8,652 nucleotides of DNA from the NCBI GenBank assembly GCA_026125925.1, contig JAHCKF010000128.1:1-8652 (forward strand), read 5' to 3'. This document shows, piece after piece, positions 1-6,900 of the stretch. Under the pieces are notes generated by a model. It was not told the origin of the DNA and searched no databases. It saw nothing but the letters and a program-made list of their open reading frames with translations. Made by a program: the position numbers and the translations under genes. Origin of the DNA: Pseudolabrys sp. GTDB lineage: Bacteria; Pseudomonadota; Alphaproteobacteria; Rhizobiales; Xanthobacteraceae. Each line of letters opens with the position of its first letter. Positions within the stretch are counted from its first letter, which is position 1.

Positions 1-309
1 ACCTCGGGCGAGGATCTCGGCAAGCTGCTCGGCGAGCTCAAGCACCGCCCGCTCGATTACTTCAAGCACCGCTTCTATGCCGACACCGCGACCTTCTCCT
101 CGCGCGCCGGCATCGATATCGGCCTGTCGTTCTTCGATCACGACAAGGTCGTGTTCGCCTCGGACTGCCCGTTCGATCCGGAGAAGGGCACGATGTACAC
201 GCGCGACGCCATCAAGTTCATCGACGAGGTCGAGCTGCCGAAGGCGACCAAGGAAGCCATCTGGCACGGCAATCTCGAGCGCATCACCGGCACCAAGCTG
301 GTGAAGTAA
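1..309 (+). CDS. Amidohydrolase (ACMSD-like, amidohydrolase 2 family), C-terminal part
   Basis: Frame 1 is open from the window edge to the TAA at 307-309, giving the last 102 residues; the start lies outside the window. The segment FYADTA (visible residues 25-30) followed by FASDCPFD (52-59) is the pattern of the C-terminal half of metal-dependent amidohydrolases of the ACMSD / gamma-resorcylate decarboxylase type. In that family the Asp of the SD-x-P motif (here D55) is a catalytic and metal-site residue. The ending IWHGNLERITG (visible 82-92) matches the usual G-N-x-x-R-I close of the fold. Members are cytosolic TIM-barrel enzymes that decarboxylate or hydrolyse aromatic acids or ring-cleavage products. 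The substrate cannot be read from this fragment. A flavin monooxygenase follows on the same strand after 182 nt, so a shared aromatic pathway is plausible but is inference. Confidence 0.85.
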   Translation, partial: TSGEDLGKLLGELKHRPLDYFKHRFYADTATFSSRAGIDIGLSFFDHDKVVFASDCPFDPEKGTMYTRDAIKFIDEVELPKATKEAIWHGNLERITGTKLVK

Positions 310-348
310 CTTCAGGATGCGGTGAGCAAGCCGCGAACTCAGCCTGCC

Positions 349-457
349 CCCTCTCCCCGTTGGGGAGAGGGTTGGGGTGAGGGGGCAATTGAGCCCGATA
401 GTTTGTAACCCCTCACCCGGATCGCTTCGCGATCCGACCTCTCCCAATGGGAGAGGT
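349..457. repeat. REP-doublet-like palindrome, CCCTC family, copy 1
   Basis: Two inverted units lie around a 24-nt spacer (385-408). The left unit (349-384) has a perfect 10-bp hairpin, 349-358 with 362-371, loop GTT. The right unit (409-457) has a 7-bp hairpin (419-425 with 429-435, loop TTC) and a 9-bp hairpin (437-445 with 449-457, loop AAT). The inner ends of the units pair perfectly over 10 bp (375-384 with 409-418). The left unit lacks the small GGATCGC hairpin found in the right unit. The whole folds as one branched structure between the amidohydrolase stop and the monooxygenase start. It may act as a transcript stabiliser or weak terminator, but there is no T-run. Palindromes of this kind are common between genes in Hyphomicrobiales. 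Confidence 0.85.
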
Positions 458-491
458 GAAGGTCCGAGCGTGTTCCGATGAAGTACCTCGT

Positions 492-1697
492 ATGACCTCC
501 CGCAAACCTGTCGTCATCGCCGGGGCCGGCCCCACCGGCCTGATGTGCGCGCTGGCGCTGCGCGCGCAGGACATCCCCGTCGTGCTGCTGGAGGCCGAGG
601 AAGGTCTCACCCACGACCTGCGCGCCGGCTCGTTTCATCCGCCGACCTTGGAGATGATGGCGCCCTACGGCATCACCGAGCGGATGCACGAGGATGGCAT
701 CAAGGTTCGGTACTGGCAGATCCGCAACCGGCCGGGCGATCTCGTCGCGCAGTTCGATCTCGATTTGCTGCGCGATGTTACGCCCTACCCGTACCGCCTG
801 CATCTCGAGCAGCACCGGCTGACGCCGATCCAGCTCGACCTCCTGCAACAGCAGGGCGGCGCCGAGATTCACTTTGGTCATTCGGTCACCGGTTTCACCC
901 AGCATGCCGACGGTGTCACCGTGACGACCGGCGGTCCGTCCGGCGACCGGCGTTTCGAGGCGTCCTGGCTGATCGGCGCCGACGGCGGCCGCAGCGTCGT
1001 GCGCAAGGGCCTCGGCGTCGAATTTGAAGGCTTCACCTGGCCGGAACTGTTCGTCGTCGTCTCGACGCCCTACGACTTCGGCCGGCACGGCTTTGCCTAT
1101 AACTGCTACATCGCCGACCCGGTCGAATTCGGCGCGCTGTTCAAGGTGCCCGACGCCGGCCCGCCCGGGCTGTGGCGGCTAGCCTACCCGGTCAATCCGG
1201 ACGAAAGCGACGAAGTACTGCTGTCGCCTGAGCGTGTCGAGGCGGCGCTGCAGAAACTGGTGCCGAAACACGGCGCCTACGACATCCGCTACAAGAGCAC
1301 CTACCGCGTGCATCAGCGCGTCGCCGCCTCGTTCCGCGCCGGCCGCGTGCTGCTCGCCGGCGACGCCGCGCACCTCAACAACCCGCTCGGCGGCTTCGGC
1401 CTCAACAGCGGCATCCACGACGCCGTCAACCTTTGCGACAAGCTCGGCCGGCATTGGCGCGGCGAAGGCGACCACCTGCTCGACCTCTATTCACGCCAGC
1501 GCCGCTTCGCCACCATCGAGCAGGTGCAGGCCATGTCGATCCGCAACAAGCGCATGATGGAAGAGCGCGACCCGGCCGTGCAGCGCCAACACCTTCAGGA
1601 AATGGTCGCGATCGCCGCCGACCCCGACAAGGCCCGCGCCCATGTCCTCAACACGTCGATGATCCTGGGCCTGAAGCGGGCGAGCGAGGTGATTTAG
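492..1697 (+). CDS. FAD-dependent monooxygenase (PHBH/UbiH/MhpA-type aromatic hydroxylase fold)
   Basis: The 401-residue product carries the three marks of class A flavoprotein monooxygenases. They are an N-terminal Rossmann GxGxxG (GAGPTG, residues 11-16), the DG motif in GADGGRS (D164) that contacts FAD and NAD(P)H, and the GD motif in LLAGDAAH (G290-D291) that binds the FAD ribityl chain, followed by PLGGFGLNSGIHDAVNL. The expected reaction is NAD(P)H- and O2-dependent hydroxylation, usually of a phenolic ring, in the cytosol. The length fits PHBH/UbiH-sized enzymes; the C-terminal thioredoxin-like domain of the longer MhpA/phenol hydroxylase group is absent. I chose ATG 492 because the upstream in-frame ATG at 447 lies in a hairpin loop of the repeat and would add 15 non-conserved residues; 492 puts the GxGxxG at the usual distance. 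No strong ribosome site is visible. The substrate is unknown. The amidohydrolase upstream suggests aromatic catabolism. Confidence 0.85.
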   Translation: MTSRKPVVIAGAGPTGLMCALALRAQDIPVVLLEAEEGLTHDLRAGSFHPPTLEMMAPYGITERMHEDGIKVRYWQIRNRPGDLVAQFDLDLLRDVTPYPYRLHLEQHRLTPIQLDLLQQQGGAEIHFGHSVTGFTQHADGVTVTTGGPSGDRRFEASWLIGADGGRSVVRKGLGVEFEGFTWPELFVVVSTPYDFGRHGFAYNCYIADPVEFGALFKVPDAGPPGLWRLAYPVNPDESDEVLLSPERVEAALQKLVPKHGAYDIRYKSTYRVHQRVAASFRAGRVLLAGDAAHLNNPLGGFGLNSGIHDAVNLCDKLGRHWRGEGDHLLDLYSRQRRFATIEQVQAMSIRNKRMMEERDPAVQRQHLQEMVAIAADPDKARAHVLNTSMILGLKRASEVI

Positions 1698-1720
1698 CGG
1701 GGAAATGAGGCGCGGCAGGG

Positions 1721-1756
1721 CTTAAATGGCCCGTCCAACTCGGCTATTTTGCCCGG
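1721..1756 (+). promoter_or_regulatory. Possible mutS promoter region (weak)
   Basis: The 59-bp gap between the monooxygenase stop and mutS has no Shine-Dalgarno-like purine run before ATG 1757. It does contain TATTTT at 1745-1750, which resembles a -10 box and ends only 6 nt before the ATG, with a poor -35-like CTTAAA at 1721-1726 (18-nt spacing). If used, the transcript would be leaderless or nearly so. Co-transcription from the monooxygenase gene is equally possible. This is a weak pattern match in a short AT-richer patch. Confidence 0.2.
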
Positions 1757-4495
1757 ATGTCCCTCACCCAGCCCATCGGCCTATCGGAACCAGAGACGCC
1801 GCCCGACGCCGCGCCGCCGGAAAAACTGTCTCCGATGCTGGAGCAGTATATCGAGATCAAGGCCAACAATCCGGACTCGCTGCTGTTCTACCGGATGGGC
1901 GATTTCTACGAATTGTTCTTCGAGGACGCGGAGGTGGCGAGCCGGGCGCTCGGCATCGTGCTGACCAAGCGCGGCAAGCATCAGGGCCAGGACATCCCGA
2001 TGTGCGGGGTGCCGATCCACCGCTCCGACGAATATCTGCATCGTCTGATCGCGCTCGGCCACCGCGTCGCGGTGTGCGAACAGCTCGAGGACCCCGCCGA
2101 GGCGAAGAAGCGCGGCTCGAAGAGCGTCGTCAAGCGCGACGTGGTGCGCCTCGTCACGCCGGGCACGCTCACCGAAGACACTTTGCTCGACGCACGGCGC
2201 AACAACTATCTGCTCGCCATCGCGCGGGCGCGGCTGTCCTCGGTCGGCACCGAAGCGCGCTTCGGCCTTGCCTGGATCGACATGTCGACCGGCGAATTCC
2301 GCATCACCGAATGCGACCGCGTCATCCTGGCGGCCGAGATCGCGCGACTCGAGCCTGGCGAAATCCTGATCTCGGATTCGCTGAACACCGACGTTGAACT
2401 GATTCCGCTGTGGCGCGAACTGTCGGCGGTGACGCCGCTCGGCCGCGACGTCTTTGACAGCGCCACCGCCGAGCGCCGTCTCACTTCTTTCTTCGCGGTC
2501 GCGACCAGCGACGGCTTCGGCGCGCTGACACGGCTCGAAATCACCGCCGCCGCCGCGGCCGTCACCTATATCGAACGCACGCAGGTCGGCCAGCGCCCGC
2601 CGCTATCGCCGCCGCTGCGCGAAGCCATTGCCTCCACCATGGCAATCGACCAGGCGACGCGCGGCAATCTCGAACTGATGCGTACGTTGTCGGGCGAACG
2701 CCGCGGCTCGCTGCTCGATTGCATCGACCGCACCGTGACCTCGGCCGGCTCGCGCCTCTTGGCGCAGCGGCTGTCGGCGCCGCTGACCGATGTCAACGCT
2801 ATCGCGCGCCGTCTCGATGCGGTGGCCTGCTTCGTTGGCGACGTCGCGGCGCGCGCCGAGACGCGCTCCCGGCTTGCCGCCGCGCCCGATCTCGCCCGCG
2901 CGCTGACCCGCATCGCGCTGCAGCGCGGCGGGCCGCGCGATCTTGCCGCTATTCGTGACGGCATCGCCGCGGCTCATGAACTTGCTCGCGCGCTTGCCAC
3001 CATAAAGGACGCGCCGGACGAAATCGCCGAGGCCCTCGGCCTTTGCCGCAAGGTCGATGCCGCGCTGACCGATGAACTGACCCGCGCGCTCGGCGACGAC
3101 CTGCCGCTGATCAAGCGCGACGGCGGCTTCATCCGCGAAGGCTATGACGGCGCGCTCGACGAGAACCGCGCGCTGCGCGACGAATCGCGCCGCGTCATCG
3201 CCGCGCTGCAGGCGCGCTATGCCGACGAGACCGGCGTCAAGGCGCTCAAGATCAAGCACAACAACGTGCTCGGCTACTTCGTCGAAGTCACGGCGCAGAA
3301 CGCCGACAAGATGATGCAGCCGCCGCTGAACGCCACCTTCATCCATCGCCAGACACTGGCTGGCCAGGTGCGCTTCACTTCGACCGAGCTCGGCGAACTT
3401 GAAGCCAAGATCGCCAGCGCCGCCGATCGCGCGCTCGGCCTCGAACTCGATATCTTCGAGAAGATGTGCGCCGCGGTGATCGCGCAAGGCGCCGCCATCA
3501 AGCAATGCGCCGAGGCGCTGGCGCGGCTCGATGTCGCCGCCAGCCTCGCCGCGCTCGCCGCCGAGTCCAATTACGCGCGGCCGGTGGTCGACGACAGCCT
3601 CGCTTTCGTCATCGACGGCGGCCGCCATCCCGTGGTCGAGCACGCCTTGTCGCGCGACGGCACGCCGTTCGTCGCCAATGACAGCGACCTCTCACCTCCC
3701 GCCGAGGCGGAAGCCGGGCGCATCTGGCTGATCACCGGCCCGAACATGGCCGGCAAGTCGACCTTCCTGCGGCAGAACGCGCTGATCGCGATCATGGCGC
3801 AGATGGGCTCCTTCGTACCGGCGAAAGCCGCGCATATCGGCGTCGTCGACCGCTTGTTCTCGCGCGTCGGCGCTGCCGACGACCTGGCGCGCGGCCGCTC
3901 AACCTTCATGGTCGAGATGGTCGAGACCGCGGCCATCCTCAATCAGGCCGGTTCCCGCGCGCTCGTCATTCTCGATGAGATCGGCCGCGGCACCGCGACA
4001 TTCGACGGCCTGTCGATCGCCTGGGCGACCATCGAGCATCTGCACGACATCAACACCTGCCGCTCGCTATTCGCCACGCATTATCACGAGCTCACCGCGC
4101 TGTCGGCGCGGCTGCCGCGGCTGCACAATGTCACCGTCAAGGTGAAGGAGTGGAAGGGCGAGGTCGTGTTCCTGCATGAAGTCGTCGCCGGCGCTGCCGA
4201 CCGCTCCTATGGCATCCAGGTGGCCAAGCTCGCCGGTCTGCCCGGCAGCGTCATCGAGCGCGCCAAGGTGGTGCTCGCCAAGCTCGAACAGGAAGACCGC
4301 GCCGCGCCGAAAGGCTTCGAGGACCTGCCGCTGTTCGCGGCGAACTATCAGCCGCCGGCCGCGCCAGCAGAGCCGGCGCATGAGCGTGTCATCGCCGCCA
4401 TCGCCGCGCTCAATCCCGATGAGCTGTCGCCGCGCGAGGCGATGGAGGCGCTGTACCAGTTGAAGGCAAAGCTGAAAGAGGCGGAGAAGAAGTAG
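1757..4495 (+). CDS. mutS: DNA mismatch repair protein MutS
   Basis: The 912-residue product is MutS, the sensor of methyl-directed mismatch repair, which binds mispairs as a dimer and recruits MutL using ATP. The mismatch-binding motif GDFYELF is at residues 48-54; F50 and E52 correspond to E. coli F36 and E38. The connector, lever and clamp regions fill the middle. The C-terminal ABC-type ATPase has Walker [10 protein letters not shown] (661-669), Walker B LVILDE (D740-E741) followed by IGRGT, and the ATHYHEL signature around H775. DLPLF (856-860) near the C-terminus resembles a sliding-clamp-binding peptide, and the tail (about 878-912) resembles the tetramerisation region. It is somewhat longer than E. 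coli MutS (853), partly through a proline-rich N-terminal extension of about 14 residues. All key residues are intact, so it should be functional. It starts 59 nt after the monooxygenase and converges with a minus-strand membrane gene. Confidence 0.98.
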   Translation: MSLTQPIGLSEPETPPDAAPPEKLSPMLEQYIEIKANNPDSLLFYRMGDFYELFFEDAEVASRALGIVLTKRGKHQGQDIPMCGVPIHRSDEYLHRLIALGHRVAVCEQLEDPAEAKKRGSKSVVKRDVVRLVTPGTLTEDTLLDARRNNYLLAIARARLSSVGTEARFGLAWIDMSTGEFRITECDRVILAAEIARLEPGEILISDSLNTDVELIPLWRELSAVTPLGRDVFDSATAERRLTSFFAVATSDGFGALTRLEITAAAAAVTYIERTQVGQRPPLSPPLREAIASTMAIDQATRGNLELMRTLSGERRGSLLDCIDRTVTSAGSRLLAQRLSAPLTDVNAIARRLDAVACFVGDVAARAETRSRLAAAPDLARALTRIALQRGGPRDLAAIRDGIAAAHELARALATIKDAPDEIAEALGLCRKVDAALTDELTRALGDDLPLIKRDGGFIREGYDGALDENRALRDESRRVIAALQARYADETGVKALKIKHNNVLGYFVEVTAQNADKMMQPPLNATFIHRQTLAGQVRFTSTELGELEAKIASAADRALGLELDIFEKMCAAVIAQGAAIKQCAEALARLDVAASLAALAAESNYARPVVDDSLAFVIDGGRHPVVEHALSRDGTPFVANDSDLSPPAEAEAGRIWLITGPNMAGKSTFLRQNALIAIMAQMGSFVPAKAAHIGVVDRLFSRVGAADDLARGRSTFMVEMVETAAILNQAGSRALVILDEIGRGTATFDGLSIAWATIEHLHDINTCRSLFATHYHELTALSARLPRLHNVTVKVKEWKGEVVFLHEVVAGAADRSYGIQVAKLAGLPGSVIERAKVVLAKLEQEDRAAPKGFEDLPLFAANYQPPAAPAEPAHERVIAAIAALNPDELSPREAMEALYQLKAKLKEAEKK

Positions 4496-4510
4496 CTACT
4501 TTGCGGTCTT

Positions 4511-4600
4511 CGTCATGGCCGGGCTTGTCCCGGCCATCCACGCCTTAACTGAAATCATGCAAGAAAGACGTGGATGCCCGGCACAAGGCCGGGCATGACG
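4511..4600. repeat. REP-doublet-like palindrome between convergent genes
   Basis: Two 32-nt inverted units, 4511-4542 and 4569-4600, flank a 26-nt spacer and are 28/32 identical once one is reversed. Each unit also forms its own perfect 8-bp hairpin (4516-4523 with 4529-4536 in the left unit, and the equivalent in the right). All four differences between units fall at paired positions and preserve pairing. The element occupies most of the 121-bp gap between the mutS stop and the stop of the minus-strand membrane gene. It could therefore serve as a bidirectional terminator or mRNA 3' stabiliser, although no T-run follows either hairpin. The GTCAT...ATCCACG ends are like those of palindromes often seen in Bradyrhizobium-type genomes (recalled, not searched). 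Confidence 0.88.
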
Positions 4601-4616
4601 GAGAGTGTGCGGCCGC

Positions 4617-5420
4617 CTAACGTCCCCTGTTCTTCCACGCCCACAACAGCCCGTTCCACGCCACGCCGATCGCCAAACCGATCAGGTAGGACCACCACAC
4701 ACCGAGCGGCTCGGCGAGATAGTGCACGGCAGCGAGGCCAAGGCACAGTCCGATCAGCGGCGCCAGCACGTGCGCGGCGACACTGGCGGCGACCGGCCCG
4801 CCGGCGCGTGTGTGGAGAATGATGAAGAACGAGCTCATCGCCACCGGGAAGAAGGCGAAGACGCCGGAGAAATACGAGCCGATCGACGAGCTCAAGCCGG
4901 TGACGATGACGACGACGAGCGTCACCACGCCGGCGCGCCACATCAGGTCGCGCGCCGTGAAGGCGACCCGGGCGCGCGTCCGTTCGTCACCGCGAAAGCG
5001 CGAGCCGATATAGATCGCCACCGGAAAGACGATGGCGTTGGCGACCAGCGCCATCGCCGCGCTCCAGTCGATCAGGCGAGAGAGAAAGGCAACGGACAGC
5101 CACACCGCGAAGGCGCCGCCGAGGCTGACCGCCAGGCTGCGGCGCTGCGCCAGGGCGGCGTAGGTCAGCGCGAAGGAGGCTCCGGCCACGTTTGCCAGCA
5201 TGCTGCCGACGGCGCTCTGCGCGATGAAATGCGCGTCATGCTCGACGGCGAGAATGATCATGGCGGCGCCGCCCGCCGTTGGCAGCGCCGCGATCAACGC
5301 GCCGATGAAAGGGCCGGAGCGTTCGACGACCATCGAAGCGGCGACGACAATGCCTGCCGTCATAACGATCTTCAGCGCAAGGCCGAGCCAGAATGTCGAG
5401 GACAGCAGAACTGCGCTCAT
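4617..5420 (-). CDS. Polytopic membrane protein, second of a paralogous pair (unknown function)
   Basis: I do not recognise a characterised family. The 267-residue product is almost entirely hydrophobic, with about nine likely membrane segments, and is clearly homologous to the gene just upstream (5417-6211). Shared stretches are ER-x-GP (here E33-R34, G36-P37), H61-x-A-H64-F, SA-x-GSM, LAQ-x-RSL-x-VSLGGAFA and LH-x-R-x-GGP near the C-terminal third. Positively charged loops (VERSG; AQRRS; GSRFRGDERTRAR; the WAWKNRGR tail) follow odd-numbered segments, which suggests N-out/C-in. The K17...G36-P37...G41...A44...P47 pattern recurs 145 residues later as R162...G181-S...G186...A189...P192, so the protein probably has two related halves. 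The start at 5420 overlaps the upstream stop as ATGA, implying translational coupling. A longer reading of the frame up to 5960 would lie inside the upstream gene and is rejected. A transporter or permease-like role is a guess from the architecture. Confidence 0.85.
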   Translation of the reverse strand: MSAVLLSSTFWLGLALKIVMTAGIVVAASMVVERSGPFIGALIAALPTAGGAAMIILAVEHDAHFIAQSAVGSMLANVAGASFALTYAALAQRRSLAVSLGGAFAVWLSVAFLSRLIDWSAAMALVANAIVFPVAIYIGSRFRGDERTRARVAFTARDLMWRAGVVTLVVVIVTGLSSSIGSYFSGVFAFFPVAMSSFFIILHTRAGGPVAASVAAHVLAPLIGLCLGLAAVHYLAEPLGVWWSYLIGLAIGVAWNGLLWAWKNRGR

Positions 5421-6211
5421 GCCAGTTTGCCCTGGCGACGGGCGGCGAAGATGACGAGATTGATGCCGACCGAAACGGCAAGCGTCAGAACAAGAGACAG
5501 CACCGCGCCGAGCGGGTCGGCCGTCAGGTGCAGCACCAGCATCGCCACGGCGAAGCCGCCGAGCCCGATCACGGCATTGGCCAGCACCGCCGCCGTCGCC
5601 GGGCCGCCAACACGCGGATGCAGGATGAGGATCAGGCTGGAGAGCACGATCGGAAATACCGCTATATTGCCGCTGGCCGCCGGCCCGATGTGATAGCTCA
5701 GCGTTACGACGATGCCGAGCAGCAGCGCCACCATGGCTGCGCGCAGCACATAGTCGTACCAGTAAGTGCGCATGCGTGGAAACTTCACATGAAGCAGCCG
5801 CGACACCAGGACGTGGCCGGCAGCCAGCGCGACGATGTTGAGGACGATGGTGCCCCAGACACCGAGCGGCACCTGACCGAAGATGAAGCTGAGCGCGGCC
5901 CAGGCGGCAAAGGCGCCGCCGAGGCTGACGATCAGCGAGCGCTTCTGCGCCAGCAGACAATAGGTCACGGCGAAGGCGATGTTGAAGGCGTTGGTCACCA
6001 TGCTGCCGAGCGCGCTCTCGCCGACGAAATGCGCGCCGTGGTCAATGGCGAGGAAGATGTAGACCGGACCGGCGCTGATCGGCAAAGTCGCCACCAGACC
6101 GCCGATCAGCGGACCGGCGCGCTCCGCGGTCACCGTCGCCGCGATGAGGAACGCGGCGGTGACGGCCATGCGCACGAGCAAGGTCAGCGCGAAGTATAGA
6201 TCGGGAGACAT
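5417..6211 (-). CDS. Polytopic membrane protein, first of a paralogous pair (unknown function)
   Basis: The 264-residue product has about nine hydrophobic segments (roughly 5-29, 33-56, 66-88, 92-112, 116-138, 155-173, 180-198, 203-222, 226-248). Basic loops after segments 1, 3, 5 and 9 (AER; AQKRS; SRLLHVKFPRMR; ARRQGK) fit an N-out/C-in arrangement. Polar residues kept in the paralog include E30-R31 and H58-x-x-H61. An internal repeat at an offset of 143 residues aligns R14/R157, A16/A159, A19/A162, G33-P34/G176-P177, G38/G181, A41/A184 and P44-I45/P187-I188, so the two halves look like an ancient duplication. No signal peptide cleavage site or known enzymatic motif is visible. ATG 6211 is the first start giving a complete first segment, but its ribosome site is weak. 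The stop overlaps the next gene's start by ATGA. A two-subunit integral membrane complex is the likeliest reading; substrate unknown. Confidence 0.85.
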   Translation of the reverse strand: MSPDLYFALTLLVRMAVTAAFLIAATVTAERAGPLIGGLVATLPISAGPVYIFLAIDHGAHFVGESALGSMVTNAFNIAFAVTYCLLAQKRSLIVSLGGAFAAWAALSFIFGQVPLGVWGTIVLNIVALAAGHVLVSRLLHVKFPRMRTYWYDYVLRAAMVALLLGIVVTLSYHIGPAASGNIAVFPIVLSSLILILHPRVGGPATAAVLANAVIGLGGFAVAMLVLHLTADPLGAVLSLVLTLAVSVGINLVIFAARRQGKLA

Positions 6212-6239
6212 TGAGCGTGCGCTCTTGAGCTGCCTTGGT

Positions 6240-6371
6240 GTCGTCCCGGGCGAACGAAGTGAGGCCCGGGACCCATACGCCGTGCACTATCGAGGGACCT
6301 GTGAGTATGGGTCCCCGCCATAGGCGTTCTGAAAGAACGCCGTTCTTCGAACGGCTATGCGCGGGGACGAC
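6240..6371. repeat. REP-doublet-like palindrome, GTCGTCCC family
   Basis: Two inverted units share their ends, GTCGTCCC outside and GGGACCCATAC inside, around a 26-nt spacer (6279-6304). The left unit (6240-6278) is a hairpin with a 9-bp stem (6243-6251 with 6264-6272) and a 12-nt loop. The right unit (6305-6371) is longer. Its base stem 6311-6318 with 6361-6368 continues through CATAG/CTATG (6319-6323 with 6355-6359) and then branches into two small hairpins (6323-6330 with 6334-6341, and 6340-6345 with 6349-6354). The inner ends pair over 8 bp (6271-6278 with 6305-6312). It ends 4 nt short of the OsmC stop codon on the minus strand and lies before the membrane pair, so it may end or protect the upstream transcript. 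It fills most of the 164-bp gap. Confidence 0.85.
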
Positions 6372-6375
6372 AATC

Positions 6376-6885
6376 TCAGGTGCGCGCCATCTTCACGTCG
6401 ACCGGCGGGCCGCTCTTGATGGTCTGGTAGACCACGCAATAGCGCTCGGTGAGCTTGAGAAGCTGATCGAGCTTGTCCTGCGGCGCATCAGTGTCGAGAT
6501 CGAAGCGCAGGCGGATCTGGGCGAAGCCGACCGGCGCATCCTTGGCGACGCCAAGCGTGCCGCGGAAGTCGAGATCGCCTTCGGCGGAGACCTTGCCCGA
6601 CTTCAGCGGAATCTCGAGCGCCGTCGCCACCGCCTTCACGGTGACGCCGGCGCAGGCAACCAGCGCCTCGAGCAGCATGTCGCCCGAGCACAGCTCCAAG
6701 CCGGAGCCCCCGGTTGCCGGATGCAGCCCGGCGACCGCGAGGGCGCGGCCGGTCTCGACCTTGCAGGCGATGCTGGTGTCGTCGAGCGTGCCTTTGGCTT
6801 TCAGCGTGATCATCGCCGAAGCGGCATCGCTCTTGTACTTGTCCTTGATCGGCGCCTGCATGGCGCGCAGTTCATTGGCATCCAT
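6376..6885 (-). CDS. OsmC/Ohr-family protein
   Basis: The 169-residue product has the OsmC-fold signature. One conserved cysteine lies in the central helix, in LLEALVACAGVTVKAVA (C78), and the second in LTERYCVVYQTI (C150). In OsmC and Ohr proteins this pair reduces organic peroxides or lipid hydroperoxides through a Cys-Cys disulfide, in the cytosol. An extra cysteine, C66 in ELCSGDM, sits ahead of the central helix at a position often polar in the family, and C41 is also present. The length is slightly above the common 140-150, with an N-terminal tail of about 20 residues. ATG 6885 has a good ribosome site (AGGAAGGAAG, 5 nt spacing). It follows the alcohol dehydrogenase on the same strand after 146 bp containing a palindrome. 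A general redox or peroxide role is known for the family; the specific substrate is not deducible. Some OsmC relatives are not peroxidases. Confidence 0.88.
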   Translation of the reverse strand: MDANELRAMQAPIKDKYKSDAASAMITLKAKGTLDDTSIACKVETGRALAVAGLHPATGGSGLELCSGDMLLEALVACAGVTVKAVATALEIPLKSGKVSAEGDLDFRGTLGVAKDAPVGFAQIRLRFDLDTDAPQDKLDQLLKLTERYCVVYQTIKSGPPVDVKMART

Positions 6886-6890
6886 ATTGT

Positions 6891-6900
6891 CTTCCTTCCT
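6891..6900 (-). promoter_or_regulatory. Ribosome binding site of the OsmC-family gene
   Basis: On the minus strand AGGAAGGAAG lies 5 nt before ATG 6885, giving two overlapping Shine-Dalgarno-like cores. It directly touches the outer arm of the neighbouring palindrome (6901), so it sits just outside the fold and would remain single-stranded. Confidence 0.7.

Noticed and set aside
349..457. Cloverleaf-like fold considered as a tRNA or structured RNA gene
   Set aside because: There is no anticodon arm geometry, T-loop or acceptor end; the same plan recurs in other gaps, which fits a repeat.
447..491. ATG 447 as start of the monooxygenase
   Set aside because: It falls in the loop of a perfect hairpin of the repeat and adds residues without family resemblance before the GxGxxG motif.
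339..1088. Long minus-strand open frame opposite the monooxygenase
   Set aside because: It is the antisense of a gene with clear FAD motifs, starts inside it and runs into the palindrome; such frames arise from GC-rich codon use.
2603..3643. 346-codon minus-strand frame inside mutS
   Set aside because: It lies wholly antisense to the conserved MutS core; its protein is Arg/Ala/Gly-rich with no recognisable motif.
4496..4616. Classical rho-independent terminator after mutS
   Set aside because: The hairpins are strong but no T-run follows on either strand, so the region is listed only as a repeat with a possible terminator role.
4617..5960. 447-codon version of the second membrane gene
   Set aside because: The first 180 codons are a shadow of the upstream paralog in another frame; homology between the paralogs and the ATGA overlap fix the start at 5420.
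4605..6199. Two long plus-strand frames opposite the membrane pair
   Set aside because: They are highly charged, low-complexity translations antisense to two homologous hydrophobic proteins whose conservation proves the minus frame.
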